Shown: positions 23,801 to 35,800 of the stretch, piece after piece
How positions within the stretch are numbered: position 1 is the stretch's first letter
How the letters are laid out: each line of letters opens with the position of its first letter
Assembly: GCA_963402885.1 (NCBI GenBank)
Contig: OY727094.1
Span: 19,222,501-19,286,500 of the forward strand
From: Antedon bifida
Taxonomy: Eukaryota; Echinodermata; Crinoidea; Comatulida; Antedonidae
Length of the DNA stretch: 64,000 nucleotides
Direction: 5' to 3'
Program-made: the position numbers and the translations under genes
The notes under the pieces: model-generated
The model's database searches: none
Told to the model about the DNA's origin: nothing
Seen by the model: the letters and a program-made list of their open reading frames with translations, nothing else

Positions 23801-26800
23801 GAACACTTTGTTGACCATTTGTAATTTTGATTTTATTGGAACCACTTGCTGCTTGCTTAGAACGTTCTGCATTTTTTATACTCATGTCAGGATAAGTATC
23901 AGTTACAAAATGTATACAGGTAGAATGGTTGAAAATGCAAATATTTACAAGTTGTTTCAATATTTTTGTTGACAAAAGACCAAAACTCTGTGGCATAGAC
24001 TTTTGACTCAACTGTTGCAATAGAGCCATACCGTCTACTACCCAAACGCTTCCCTGGGGTGGGTTAACTTCTAGCATGGTTTTATCTTTACCTTTTTCTT
24101 CTAGTGTGTGAAGCAACATAGCTTTATTGGTTTTAACTAAACATCCATTGGATGTAGCAATAGCAAGAGGATAAGTACCCATTGAATAAACCATTAAGTT
24201 ACGAAGGTCCACACTTCTAGTTTGGCTTATGATTAGCAATCTGGCGTAAAGGTCTCGATCATTCTTTATTGCTTTCTGTTTTCCTTTTACTGTTGATTTT
24301 GGCTTAACAGAAAGATGGGAGAAGGTTTTCAAATTCATTTTACGTAGAGGTTCATTGATTGATATTTCACCCTTTAAACGGTTGTTACAATACTTGGTGA
24401 ATGCTGCTTCTCCTTTTTCTTCTGCTTCCAAAAGTTGTTTTGAGATATCGACTGGAGCAATTACACCAGATGCCAAATTAACAATTTCCTCTGGATCGTT
24501 TTCTAAATTTTGAACATCAAATGGGTCCACCATGTGGGAAACTATGTCAATAACTTTGCAAACATCCATTTCGTCTCGATTTATTCGACTCTTTGTCAGC
24601 TCTTTTCTGTACAAAGTTGCATTGCTTTTTCCAGCCATTGCTTCACACTGCCGAGTTATTGAAGCTCGGTCGTGGAAAGCTGCTGTCCACCTGCTAACAG
24701 CCGCTTTGTTCAGGGTAAAGCCGGTCAATCCCCCTCTTGTTTTAGAATCTCTATTCGCCGTCTGCTCAATTGTCATATCACATGCAACACGAGCAATCCA
24801 TGGTCTTGTTGTCGTTGCACTGCAAAATTACCATCCATAAAATGAGCATATATCTCAGGATGTGTTGTTGGTAGCTCCAGCATTTCCATCCAGTAAATAG
24901 GTAAATATCTTGCATAATTAACTCTGTCGTATGCAAACATCCATGGGCAAATTGAACGTACAGCGGATAGATGGAGATTCCAATTTCCTTGTCTTGAGCT
25001 GCGTATAAGCATAAGAAGAAGTTCAACCATATTTAAGTACGAGCTCCAAAAAGCAAATGTGCTGTTCTCGACACTCTTTTTGACAATGAATTGGTTGTAG
25101 GCCTCGATCATAGAGTCAATTTCGGTGGATTTTAATTTTTGAAAGTATTCTTTGTTTGGGAAAAAACCTTTCAGGCTAGATATTAGCATGGAGTACTTGG
25201 TGTCTACTTCTAGTGGTACAGAGTCAAGAAAAGATGCCCACCTTAAACGATGTAGGGCTTCTGCCATAATTTTATGACACCGAACACCTCTGTTATAGTG
25301 CCTACCATTCATCGCACCTTTGACTGAACCAGTTGCAATTAATTCTGATTCAATCAGAATATCCTGAAGACCAGCTTCTTGAAATCTTTTTCCAATACAT
25401 GCTAAAAAACTTATATGGAATATGGCAGTATGGAAGGCACCCAGTCTTACAACAAGTCGCTCTCTGTAGTTATCTTCTTGCCACCTTATCGATTGTGCCT
25501 TACAATAAATTGCCTGATCAAACACGAGTGAAGCTCAAGTGAATTGGCAATATCAATGCTCCGTTTGAGTATGGTGTTGACTGTATTGAGCTCGGTGGGT
25601 GAGGCATCAATTACAGGCAAATATGCAATGGTTGCTTTTGGCGGCACATGTAAAGTCAAAAGCTGATTAAATCCTGTCCAGCCTGGCAGGATCTCCTTAT
25701 CATTTTTAGTTGCCTTTATCAAATAGTATGATAAATCTAGCTGACGGGAACTTTTCTGACATAATGTATTATTCGAAATGTTTATGTTTTCACTAAACTT
25801 TCCTGGTGTGGATTTTTTATTGCCAAAAAATGGGTGAATAATATGCTGTGGTGCTGGTAATGAACGCTTTCTACTTTTTTTCATCTTTGGTGAAGGTGCA
25901 ACAGATGCATTTGGCTCTTCTTTAGACCAGTGCTGTATGGCAATGCCATTGGTGTTATGGGTTGATCCTTTCCCAGACAAAGTTTCTTCTCCGAAGTCAT
26001 TATTATCCCACACAAGGGTTGTTGGAATTTGTTTTGTGAGGCATGACGGAAGTGAATCCCCTTGTTTGAGCTGCAAAGTAGCTAACGCTGTGTCATGTTG
26101 AAGAACGGATGAGTGAGAAGTGCAATGGCCAAAGCCATTCATCAAGCCAATGAGTTGAGACGATCCACTCAAATAGCGTAATGCCATTGAAATGGAAGTA
26201 TGCTTTGGCGTAATTTTTCTACCTCTTGATTCCAAGTATATAATATCTTGTGCAATAGAGAGCAATCGTCGATGATGATAATCAGATACTTTTACATATT
26301 CTGTTTCATTTGGATCAGAAGATACACCTGTTATCCATGCAAGGATGTTAAACAACTTCACAGGTATCATTTTTTGTGCTGTTTCTAAATTGATATCTGT
26401 TGGCTTCGGTGGCCATGGTAAATGTTCCTTTGAGGACAGTTCATGAATTTCCATGTTTATCGAGAGAGCACATGTAAACATATCTTTTAATGTTGTCTGA
26501 TGATATGTGGGTCTAATAACATTAGAACTTCCAGGCATGCTTTCTGAATCAGTTGTATCAGTACTGGAATCAATATCCATATCGACAATTAACATCCCAG
26601 CATTGACCTCATCTACATAAACAAACTCGCTTTCATTATTTCTTTTTGGCTTAAGAAACAAAAGCTGGGGATATCTTTTTTGAAGTTGGCGTTTTAAATT
26701 CCAAGTTTTATATGCACTGGCATCAACATTTTCTTGCTCACGTACAATTTGAACAAACAATTCTTTCAACTTATTCAACCTGACGATGTTTTTCTTTTGA

Positions 26801-29800
26801 ATAAGGTCTTTATACACAATTTCTGTGCAAAAAAATTCAAACGACTTTGAATAAATTGAAATATCAGCATCACTGGCTTGAGGTTTCCGATAAAGAACTT
26901 GTGTGTATTCCTTATGGCATGAACGGTGATACCTTAATTCAATTGCAACGCAATCTTGGTCTTTAATTTGTTGAAGCAAACGTTCATCTTGTTTTAATTC
27001 CGCTGCTTCAAGAAGGGTACCACCATTAATGTGTTCACACATCATCAATTTCTCCATGGTCCTACTCCCTTTAAATCGGTCCACTCTTCCATATCGCAGT
27101 TTTTTGCAAATAATGCATACAGCAGGAAGGACATGTTTACTTCTAGAGTAGCAGGTTTACTATCACTACTAGACACCTTTGATCTCAGACAACGACGCGT
27201 TTTTTTCAGTGGAACTTCATCAACATTGCCTTAAAAAAAAAACATAATTTTTACTCAACAGTATTTTATCTTGCAATATGGCTGGGGATTAAATCCTATA
27301 AAGATATGAAAACAAAGAAGCGACAGGTGATTAAGTCAATAAGTCATTCTGTAAATATGAGTTGTTAAACAAATTAAATTAGTAGACAGTGAAAAAAAGG
27401 AAGATTAGTCTTACCATGGTCTTCCGTGTCTGATTTGGTATTCTTTATTTTTTTCTTGGCCTTCTGAAGTCTGTAGGTATCAGTAAATCGCTGATAACAT
27501 TATTATAATAAAGTATTATAAACATATCGTTTATTTATTATAATAACTATTTCTGTTTAGAGTATTGTAATGTTAAAGTATAATGTTCCTACGATAATAC
27601 AGGGCCCAACCGTAGTTTCCCACAGACGTCTGTTTACCCAATTGGCAATAATAATAAAATATCAGTAAATTAATAATAAGGCCTACAATTATCAATGAAT
27701 GTAACCTGGCTAGCTAGGGCTAGGTAACTCATGACAACACCATTTAAATAAATATAAAATACTATAGGAAGTAATTGGTTGTAATAATTGACATAATTAG
27801 TACGAACAATCTGAAGGCATACGCTAAATAGGCCCCTCCCTAACTACAGACGTACCTCTACCACCACTAACTAACCAGCCTAGTTAGTAGGGTGGACCGT
27901 TAGTAGTAGTAGTAGTAGTATAGGGATTCCGTAGTAGAGCCCTGGTAGTAGGCTAGTATTGGCCTAGCTAGGAAGGCCTAGGTAAGGCCTAGCTTTTAGT
28001 AATAGTATAGGGATAATTCACAATAGATTAATCATCCTTACTTACACTTCAAACAATTTAAATATTAAAAATTTACCTGAGTAAACATTAAATCCGTGAA
28101 AAATGTCTTCCGAAAATGTAAACACATGTGTACTGTATGTAGTGCGTCGTATCGGCGGACGAGGCTCGTTGTCAACCAGCCGATTTTCGTATACGTCACA
28201 CACAAACCGCAAGGCAATTGGTTTAAAATGACGTAGTTTCAGGCTCTTTCAGTCAAACTCGCAGTAATAACCGATATCAATTTTTAATTAATATCTAAAA
28301 AACGTGCAACTTTTATTGGTGGAACATTTTTTATTTAAATTCTACATATTTTTATCATAATATTAAATGCCTTCTTTTCTTGCCTTTTGGTATGGACTAC
28401 GAAACTACACAAACGAAGGCCTTGGCCCACAGTCTAGTAAGCTACATTTGAAAATTACCTGCCATCAATATGATGGATTATGATTATAGATTTAAAAAAG
28501 AATTTGAATACGTAAGCTACATTTGAAAATTACCTGCCATCAATATGATGGATTATGATTGATTGTATAGATTTAAAAGAAAATGTGAACACGTAAGCTA
28601 CATTTCGAATGAACATGTTAAGGGCATCAGTTTTGATCGTTCATGCAAAGGTTTCCGTCATCTTTAGCGTTGTTACAGCGGCATAAAGCTGTACATGGTA
28701 GTTTTGACTTCTTGCACCTACATCTATTGGTTATGCATCGTGTCTTGCATCCACAATAAATCATCTCTAACGAAGCTGTAGGAATAGCTTCATTTTTCAG
28801 AAGCACTGGTTGAAGTTTACCATTAGATATAATAGCTCCCAACCAAAATCTGTTGGCGATGGCAAATGCTGGATAGGCGACACAGCTTTTTTCCATACGA
28901 GTGCTTGGAAGTGTGCTCTTTTAATATGCTGGTGCACTGCATCGCTTGTTGGAGGTAATGCCTCTGGTTTTGTTTTTTTAAAAAACATGGCATGCCTAAC
29001 TTCATTGGTACTTTTAACTTGACCAACACCGTAAGCGTAGCAAGTGAATCTTTCCGATTTCAGAATAACTTGGTCACTGATAGGTTGTTCTCCCAGGTCT
29101 TTAATTAGTTCATGATTTTTCTTGAATACTTCCCATGCCGATGCCTTTGAGTGACCACTTAGATATGAGGTAGTATCGCATCCAGTAATAGTGTGAAATG
29201 GAATCAGTCTTGAAAAATGTCTTTTATAGGAAGATACTTTCTTTTTTTGGATGTCCCTGTCATCATCCATATATCTTTGGATACCATGCTTTGGTAGTGA
29301 GACACTAGAATCACTAGTACGTCTGTATCCCTAGAAGCAACTACAACTGTGTCGTATCGGACATTGGCAGCATGAAGAACAAGTCGCGTGTCCGCTTCTT
29401 CATGATCTGCGACCAGAGACAACGTATTCGTGTAGACTTTTGATGATTTAACAACTGATTCTTCCATAAATCCACCAGCTGTGACAATTTCTTTGTCTAT
29501 AGGAGCTTGACGAATCAACTCCTCTGATAGAAATCGTGCCAGATCTGCTTTATTATCTTGTAATGCCAAAAAGTTTGACCAGCAATTTGGCAGCGGTATC
29601 TCACCACTTTCTATAATTCGACGAATTGGTCTGTGTGTTTTGGTTCGTCTTTGTCTGGTTGTGCCCTTTATCGACAGTTTTCGATACCGATCAAACACTA
29701 CGTCTATTCTCTGATAATTTTTTCCCCATATCATCACCGTTTTAACAAATGTGTTTGCCAAATCTCCAAAAGTAGAACAGTCAGTTGGTTTGCCTAGTGA

Positions 29801-32800
29801 CACAACTAGAGCCTGACCGTCAATTATTATACAAGCTGTTTTCCCCTGAATGTCGATACTTTCCGGGCAATCAATGCCATCTGTTAGTCTTTTAAATGTC
29901 AGGGCTTTGTTTCTTTTTATTGGATCATTAAATGACGTCTTTCGCTCTACTTCAGATGGCATCAGTCTATCTTCAACGAATGTTAAAGTCTGTTGCTGAC
30001 CCAATTCGGTTGCTTGTAGTAAGGATTCTTGAATCTCTGTGCTTACCAGGTCTTTGGTTGCTATGTTTTGTAGGATATCTGTTGAAGTGTCTGTTAGAAA
30101 CACATTGAAGCTTTTGAAAATCGTTAGCAAAGAATCTTCGTCGGCATTGTCTTTCTTTATTCTTGTTGGTGTAGATTCAACAGAAATTGATTTATCTTGG
30201 GTCAGACCATACAATTCGTGTGTATTTACTGCTAAATGCGACCTGAGATTGAATGAAAGGCTCCATCTCATCAAAGCAGAAATAGTTTTTTATTCCTACG
30301 ATTCCTCCTGATCGCTTTCCTGTACCATTTAGCCATTCTTGAGCATGGTCTGGATCTACTTCGTTAAAAGACTTTGTTGAACATTTGACAACAAAATTTC
30401 CTTTTGAAAATTCTTCTTTGATTTCATCTGGAAGCTGGTTCATTTCAGCTATATAAACAGGACCCCAACGGGCATAATTATAGTGATCGTATCGGAAAAA
30501 GTATGGGATCATTCGATTGAAGGACGCCATGTGTAAGTCCCAGTTTCCTTCTCTCTAAGCTCTAGTGAACATGAGTAGGATTGATACCATTTCTATGTAA
30601 CACCACCAAAATTGAAAGTTAACGTTCTTCTCGCATTCATCTTCTATGTACTGGGATAGAATGTTCTGGTATGTATCACCTTTGATCATCGCCACTAAAG
30701 CGTTGATGTTATCACTTTCTTTTTGAATAGAACTTATACTTTCATGAAGATCACTGTTGATTTCTGCCAACCTTTCGGAAAACGCTGGGATTAATATTCG
30801 CCACAATGCTTGAATAGATAGCTTGTGGACTCGCATCGCTTTCTTATACCCTTTTCCAGACAACACAAGCTCGGCTGCACCCGCGCCTATAATTCCACTT
30901 TCAATCCATGACTCATACAACCCACACCCTTCCATGTGCTTTCCAATAACTTTCTAAAAGTTCATAGATATGTGGAAACCTCCCAGGCGTGGAATTAATT
31001 TTAACATATATTCAGGAACATTCCATTTTAACTCCATTAGTTTGCAATAAAGTGCTTGATCAACGGTAATGACAGTGTAGTTTTGTCCAAAATGATCCGA
31101 TATTGACATACACCTCCTTACAACTGTATTTAATGTATCAAATTCATGAGCAGGAGCTAGTATCATGGGCATGTGCCCAACGGAAGTTTGTCTGTGATCG
31201 GTTGTTGAATTCTGTTGATTAAAGCTTGTCCAACTTGGTTTGTCCTGTAGGTGTTGACGACGCAACAGAAACGCAAGATCAGCTGCTTTCGCTTGCTTCT
31301 CGCATTCAAGATTTGTACTTTTGCCATTAAACCAATTAGTATTTACTGGCTGATGGAAAACTGGTTTGGTTTTACTTTCGACAATCTTTGTTGAGAACAA
31401 CTCAGTAAGAATATCTGGAACTTCTAAAGTAGATTTGGAAGTAACTTCAACATTTTCAAGTAAGGCCGGTTCTTTTCCAGTGGATCTTTGATAAGCTGCT
31501 AGCTGCGTGGCATGGAATGTGTTCTTACCGTCAAGTGATTCGTCTAATATATCAATATTATCGGCCGTAAAGTGTATGAATTCATCTGGAACAAAGTTCT
31601 GTGGTACAACTGCTCCTGTAGTACGATCCATTGACCGCAAAGTATAGTTGGCAAGGGCAGTATCAACTTCCAATAATTGTTTGTAACTTAAACAGTGTCC
31701 CGCTCGATGGAATAAGTTAACAAGATCCTTTGACCTAGTTGCTTGGTGCAATGTAATGAGTAATGTTTGCCGATCTGATGGATTAACATTTAGAGGATGA
31801 AAAAAATAAAATTCAGTATTCAGTTGAGAAACAAGCTTCTCTTTAAATGTTGCCCTTCTGCTCAAATATGACATTGGGATATCTATGCACAAATTATTAG
31901 CTAATTCAACATACCGATTCCATACATCAATCATCTTAAAAACTAATCCTCTTCTAGCTGCCTTTTCAAGAACATTGCAAAGCCAAACAAATGCAAGAAC
32001 TCTTTTCTCGCAATCTTTTTTAATTTTCTCTGTAGATCTATCAAATGCTTTCAAACACACTAAATGGTATTTTCCTTCGGATGCTATTAGGTCATTTACA
32101 TCTGCTACTCTAACAGAAAAATTATAATCAAAAGGAGCAGCTTCGAGTATACGATTACTTAAGCCAAACGTCATTATAGAACAAAGACGGTCTTTAGAAT
32201 CTTTTTGACAAAATATGCATTTTTCCCAGTCAACAACCGGCATATTAGAACGTCTTGAGAGCCTATCTGTTGTATTGAGAAAACTTGAAGTGGGTTTGGA
32301 TGATGCGTCTAGCTCGTGTCGTTTTCTCTTATTTTCTAATTGTTTCATTCTGTCTTGATCAGTGAAATGGCAATAACACTGTTTATGCCATAATGTCTTA
32401 TGCGTAACTTCAGTTGTAAAACTTAGTGAAACTCGGTTCGTAATATCGTCATCATCGCCGAGCTGACATCTCTTTTCAGCTGCGTCCTTTAGAGTTCTTA
32501 AACCTTGCTCGCTTGCTTCTCTCAACTTATCATTAGCTTTACGTTTCTGACAAAATAGACACAGCTTATAATTTACTGGTCTTTGTTTTTTTAAATCACA
32601 AACTGACTCCATGATGTGGTCTTTATTACACCAAAAACTGATATTCGGTAGCTATAGCTTTAACCAAACTATAAAGCAAAAAAAAAATTCTTTTATTTTA
32701 AATTTTTTTTTTTACGTTAGACATTAATTATTATATAAAAGATAGGCCTACTATTAAGTTTATTAAATAAAAAGTAAGACGTAAATTGCGCGCCATAATA

Positions 32801-35800
32801 ATACTTAAATTAATTTACGTAAACATGTCTGACAGGCCTACGTGTGGCAACCCTAAGAGACGCAATTAATCTGAGACAACTTGCTAGCTACACACGTAGG
32901 CAAATATTATATACTCTAATTATATATATATTTTAAAACTTACCACATACGGTTTGGAAATACAACAATTGCTCTTGAAACAACGGATGATAAATTGTGA
33001 AAATATTATTTTGTTTCTGTTTTAATTTACTAGCGATGTTAGATGAAAGAAATAGACCATAGGGGAATTTCTATGGCGGGCGAAAGACACAATAATAAAA
33101 TTAAAAATTCTACTGAGAAATTAAGCTTTTTAATTTCTCACCAAATACTGTTGACAAACTTTCCTAAATTAAATATGCAAATTAAGCCTTTTTCATTTCA
33201 AGATTTCACCTGGAATCAACTAGATGTGTAATCTAAAAGTTCGAAATAAAAATTTAATTATAATCACATAAACTAATACAAATTCATAATATTTTTATGT
33301 ATTTCATCATTTTGATAGCGGCCATTTTGCATATGCAAATCAAGGGCATAAATAACCATACTATCGGCCATTCTTGGACGAAATGTGCCATAAGACTGGA
33401 TAGAAACACACATGTTCTAAACAAAAACAAAAAATAATTTCATAAGTCCAATATTTTCAGAGTTACTGTATAACATTTTATTTGACTAATAGTTCAAAGG
33501 TCAATAGTTGTAGAATCGGCCACTTTTTGTAAAAACATTTCATTATAATAAATATGAATGTATTGTTTCTGAACAATTTGAGCCCTATTTCGTGTCTCTC
33601 CGATTATTGGTTACTGAGATACGATAAATCAAGGTCAAAGGTCAAAATGTCAGAAATAAGACATCATTAAAGTGAATATAAAATCATATATTTAAAACAT
33701 TTTGAGACCAAAATTAATTATCTGTGACTAGTGGTTCTCGAGATATAGGGTAATTATAAAAAATGGCCGCCATTTTGAATTATGCAAATTAAGGGCTTAG
33801 ACAGCCGAATTTCGCTTGGGATCCACCATATTCGTAATCAGCAAGGTTGAGTTATCCTAAATCAAGTGGATCCCAGCTTCTACCCAAAAATGCTTCTTGA
33901 TTCGTTTTCTAGGCCGTTTTTTGAGGAATAGCCTGGGTGCAGTACAAATTTTGCGGGAAAAAAGTATAGGAAAATTTTTTTTTGGTTTTTCTGATAGAGT
34001 ATAGTAGAGTATACCATATAGAATGTAAAAAAATCCCCATCCCAGGGTCTTGGGGAAAATTTTTTATGGCACTTTTAAATTTTTGCCTATACAACACACA
34101 CAAATTCCTATTAACACACACAAATACATATATAGGTATTTGTGTGTGTTAATAGGAATTTGTGTGCGTTATATAGGCCAAAATTTAAAAGTGCCGTAAC
34201 AAATTTTCCCCAAGATCCTGGGATGGGGATTTTTTTTCTGACCTTCTATATGGTATACTCTATCAGAAAAATTACAAAAAAATTTTCCTATACTATTTTC
34301 CCGCAAATGTGTATATTAACTGTTCTGCACCCAGGCTAAAAGGGAACCTGTCTAATAGTGTGTACTTTAAAATGTATATACTGTATGACACAAAATAGAC
34401 AGAATTTAGCACTAACAACATATCATATTCTTCAGTTCAGGTCATAATACCATAATCTTTTTCTGTGTGCAACATTCCAACGTAGGACGTGCACATGGCG
34501 TTTGTCGAGCCGAGTTTCATGTTTCATTTATATAAATAAATTTATATTGCGCTTAGAATGGTGAATGATTATAATAGATTATTAAATATTTATTATAAAT
34601 TATTTTAATAAAAATAACTACCGTAACTAAAAAAAAACGTTTATTCTTTGATTTTATTCTTAAATAAAAATATAGTTTGGGAGCCAGAAAGAGTTCACCT
34701 GCACCCTCTAGCAAACTATGCCAACAATGTTTTTTTGCTTCCGGGCCCCCCTGATTTGGCGTCCGTCGGCACATCATCGCGTCCGTCGGCAAACAAAGGT
34801 GCCGGGGAAAAATAAAGTTAAGCAAATAAGAATAAACTATTATTCTGACAATAATTGTACTGTAAACATAATTCTTTTGAGTGTTTGTTTATTTACATAT
34901 CATATTATTCCCTTCAGATCAACTATTTTTTATTTTCATTACATCTAACCAAACACGTAAAAAATTAGGTTAAAATATCTTCTCATCTTGCACGTTGTAC
35001 GGCCGTACGCGCTAGATTGTTTACTCTCAAAAAGTCTTTGAATGGTCCGGTGACCTTATCCTATTCAACCTTGTTTTTGCAGTTGACCTGGGATTTGTAT
35101 GTTTTCCTAAAAGCGTCACGGTATAGAACCCAAGCGTCACGGTACCGTGACGCTTCAAAGGCCTGGGGAGAACACTGCGAATCACCCGCAGCGGAATGTT
35201 TTCTCTCGCGCGTGTACAGTACCATGAACTCACATGGTCTCTCGTTATACACAAAGTTAGAGCAATGAATTTGTCCGAATTCCATTAAGTAAACAACTTT
35301 ATATATTTTATAAGCATTTAATAACATGTTTTATTGATATTTCCAATGGGTGATATATAAAATAAATTACTAAAAAACGTAATCATATGTAATTATTTAA
35401 ACCAAAAATGGCGTAGTTAATAGAATTGTCAACTGAGGCCGGCCGCAAATGGTTTTACTTCTTTCGTGGCTAAAAACGATCTTTTTCGGCGATGTTTTAG
35501 ACCCTATATTTCGAAAACTACAAGTCAGATTTTCGTAATTCTTTTTTTATTGTAATATTAATACAACATACTAACAGATAATGTTTAATTTGGTTTTAAT
35601 TTTGCATCGTTATCCCTATAAGACAACATATGACTATGCAATCCTAGAACATATATTGGTCAGGTGTATATCGGGGTGTAGGCCCTATGTACAGGTAATG
35701 ACACTAATTTTGTCGGCAAATTGGCAATTCCGGGCCCCCCAACTTAAAAATCCTGGATACGCCACTGTGGCCATATGATGACGTCACAACAGCAACAGCA

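Larger units (their letters stand above)
21774..28436. mobile_element. AcademX-like DNA transposon, complete ends, 6,663 bp
   Basis: The terminal inverted repeat TAGACTGTGGGCCAAGGC is perfect for 18 bp at both ends. Weaker inverted similarity extends about 145 bp inward (TAGTTCCGCAGTCCACACC, GTTCCACCA..AAAAGTTGCACGTT). Flanking GTA (21,771-21,773 and 28,437-28,439) is a target-site duplication, confirmed by the minisatellite it interrupts. The element encodes one spliced minus-strand gene with zinc-finger, transposase-like, FEN1/XPG-like nuclease and Cys-rich parts. A 3-bp duplication plus this protein set is what I know of AcademX. The superfamily assignment is from memory of family features, not a search. 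Confidence 0.78.
20738..33898. mobile_element. Long-inverted-repeat Academ-like DNA transposon, autonomous type, decayed
   Basis: The ends are perfect inverted repeats starting AAGAAGCATTTTTGGGTAGA (left 20,738; right end 33,898), and the arms extend about 560 bp inward. The element's own sequence is about 6.5 kb once the nested 6,663-bp element is removed. It holds a minisatellite on the left side and a minus-strand transposase/nuclease pseudogene (28,627-32,612). A target-site duplication is not evident (flanks ATGATGT and GATTCG). Confidence 0.7.
19418..34520 (-). mobile_element. HLE copy in reverse orientation, split by nested insertions
   Basis: The 3' end hairpin AGTTATCCGC-TTAGTA-GCGGATAACT lies at 19,418-19,443. 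Body sequence runs to about 20,737. The 5' part resumes at about 34,340 (TGTATGACACAAAATAGACAG, CATAATACCATAATC, GTGCAACATTCCAACGTA) and ends near 34,520 with GGCGTTTGTCGAGCCGAGTTTCATG, a degraded match to the family's 5' end. Between the halves lie the 13.2-kb element (20,738-33,898) and a foldback. The 3' half contains an internal duplication (19,500-19,740 versus 19,795-20,060). Confidence 0.65.
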
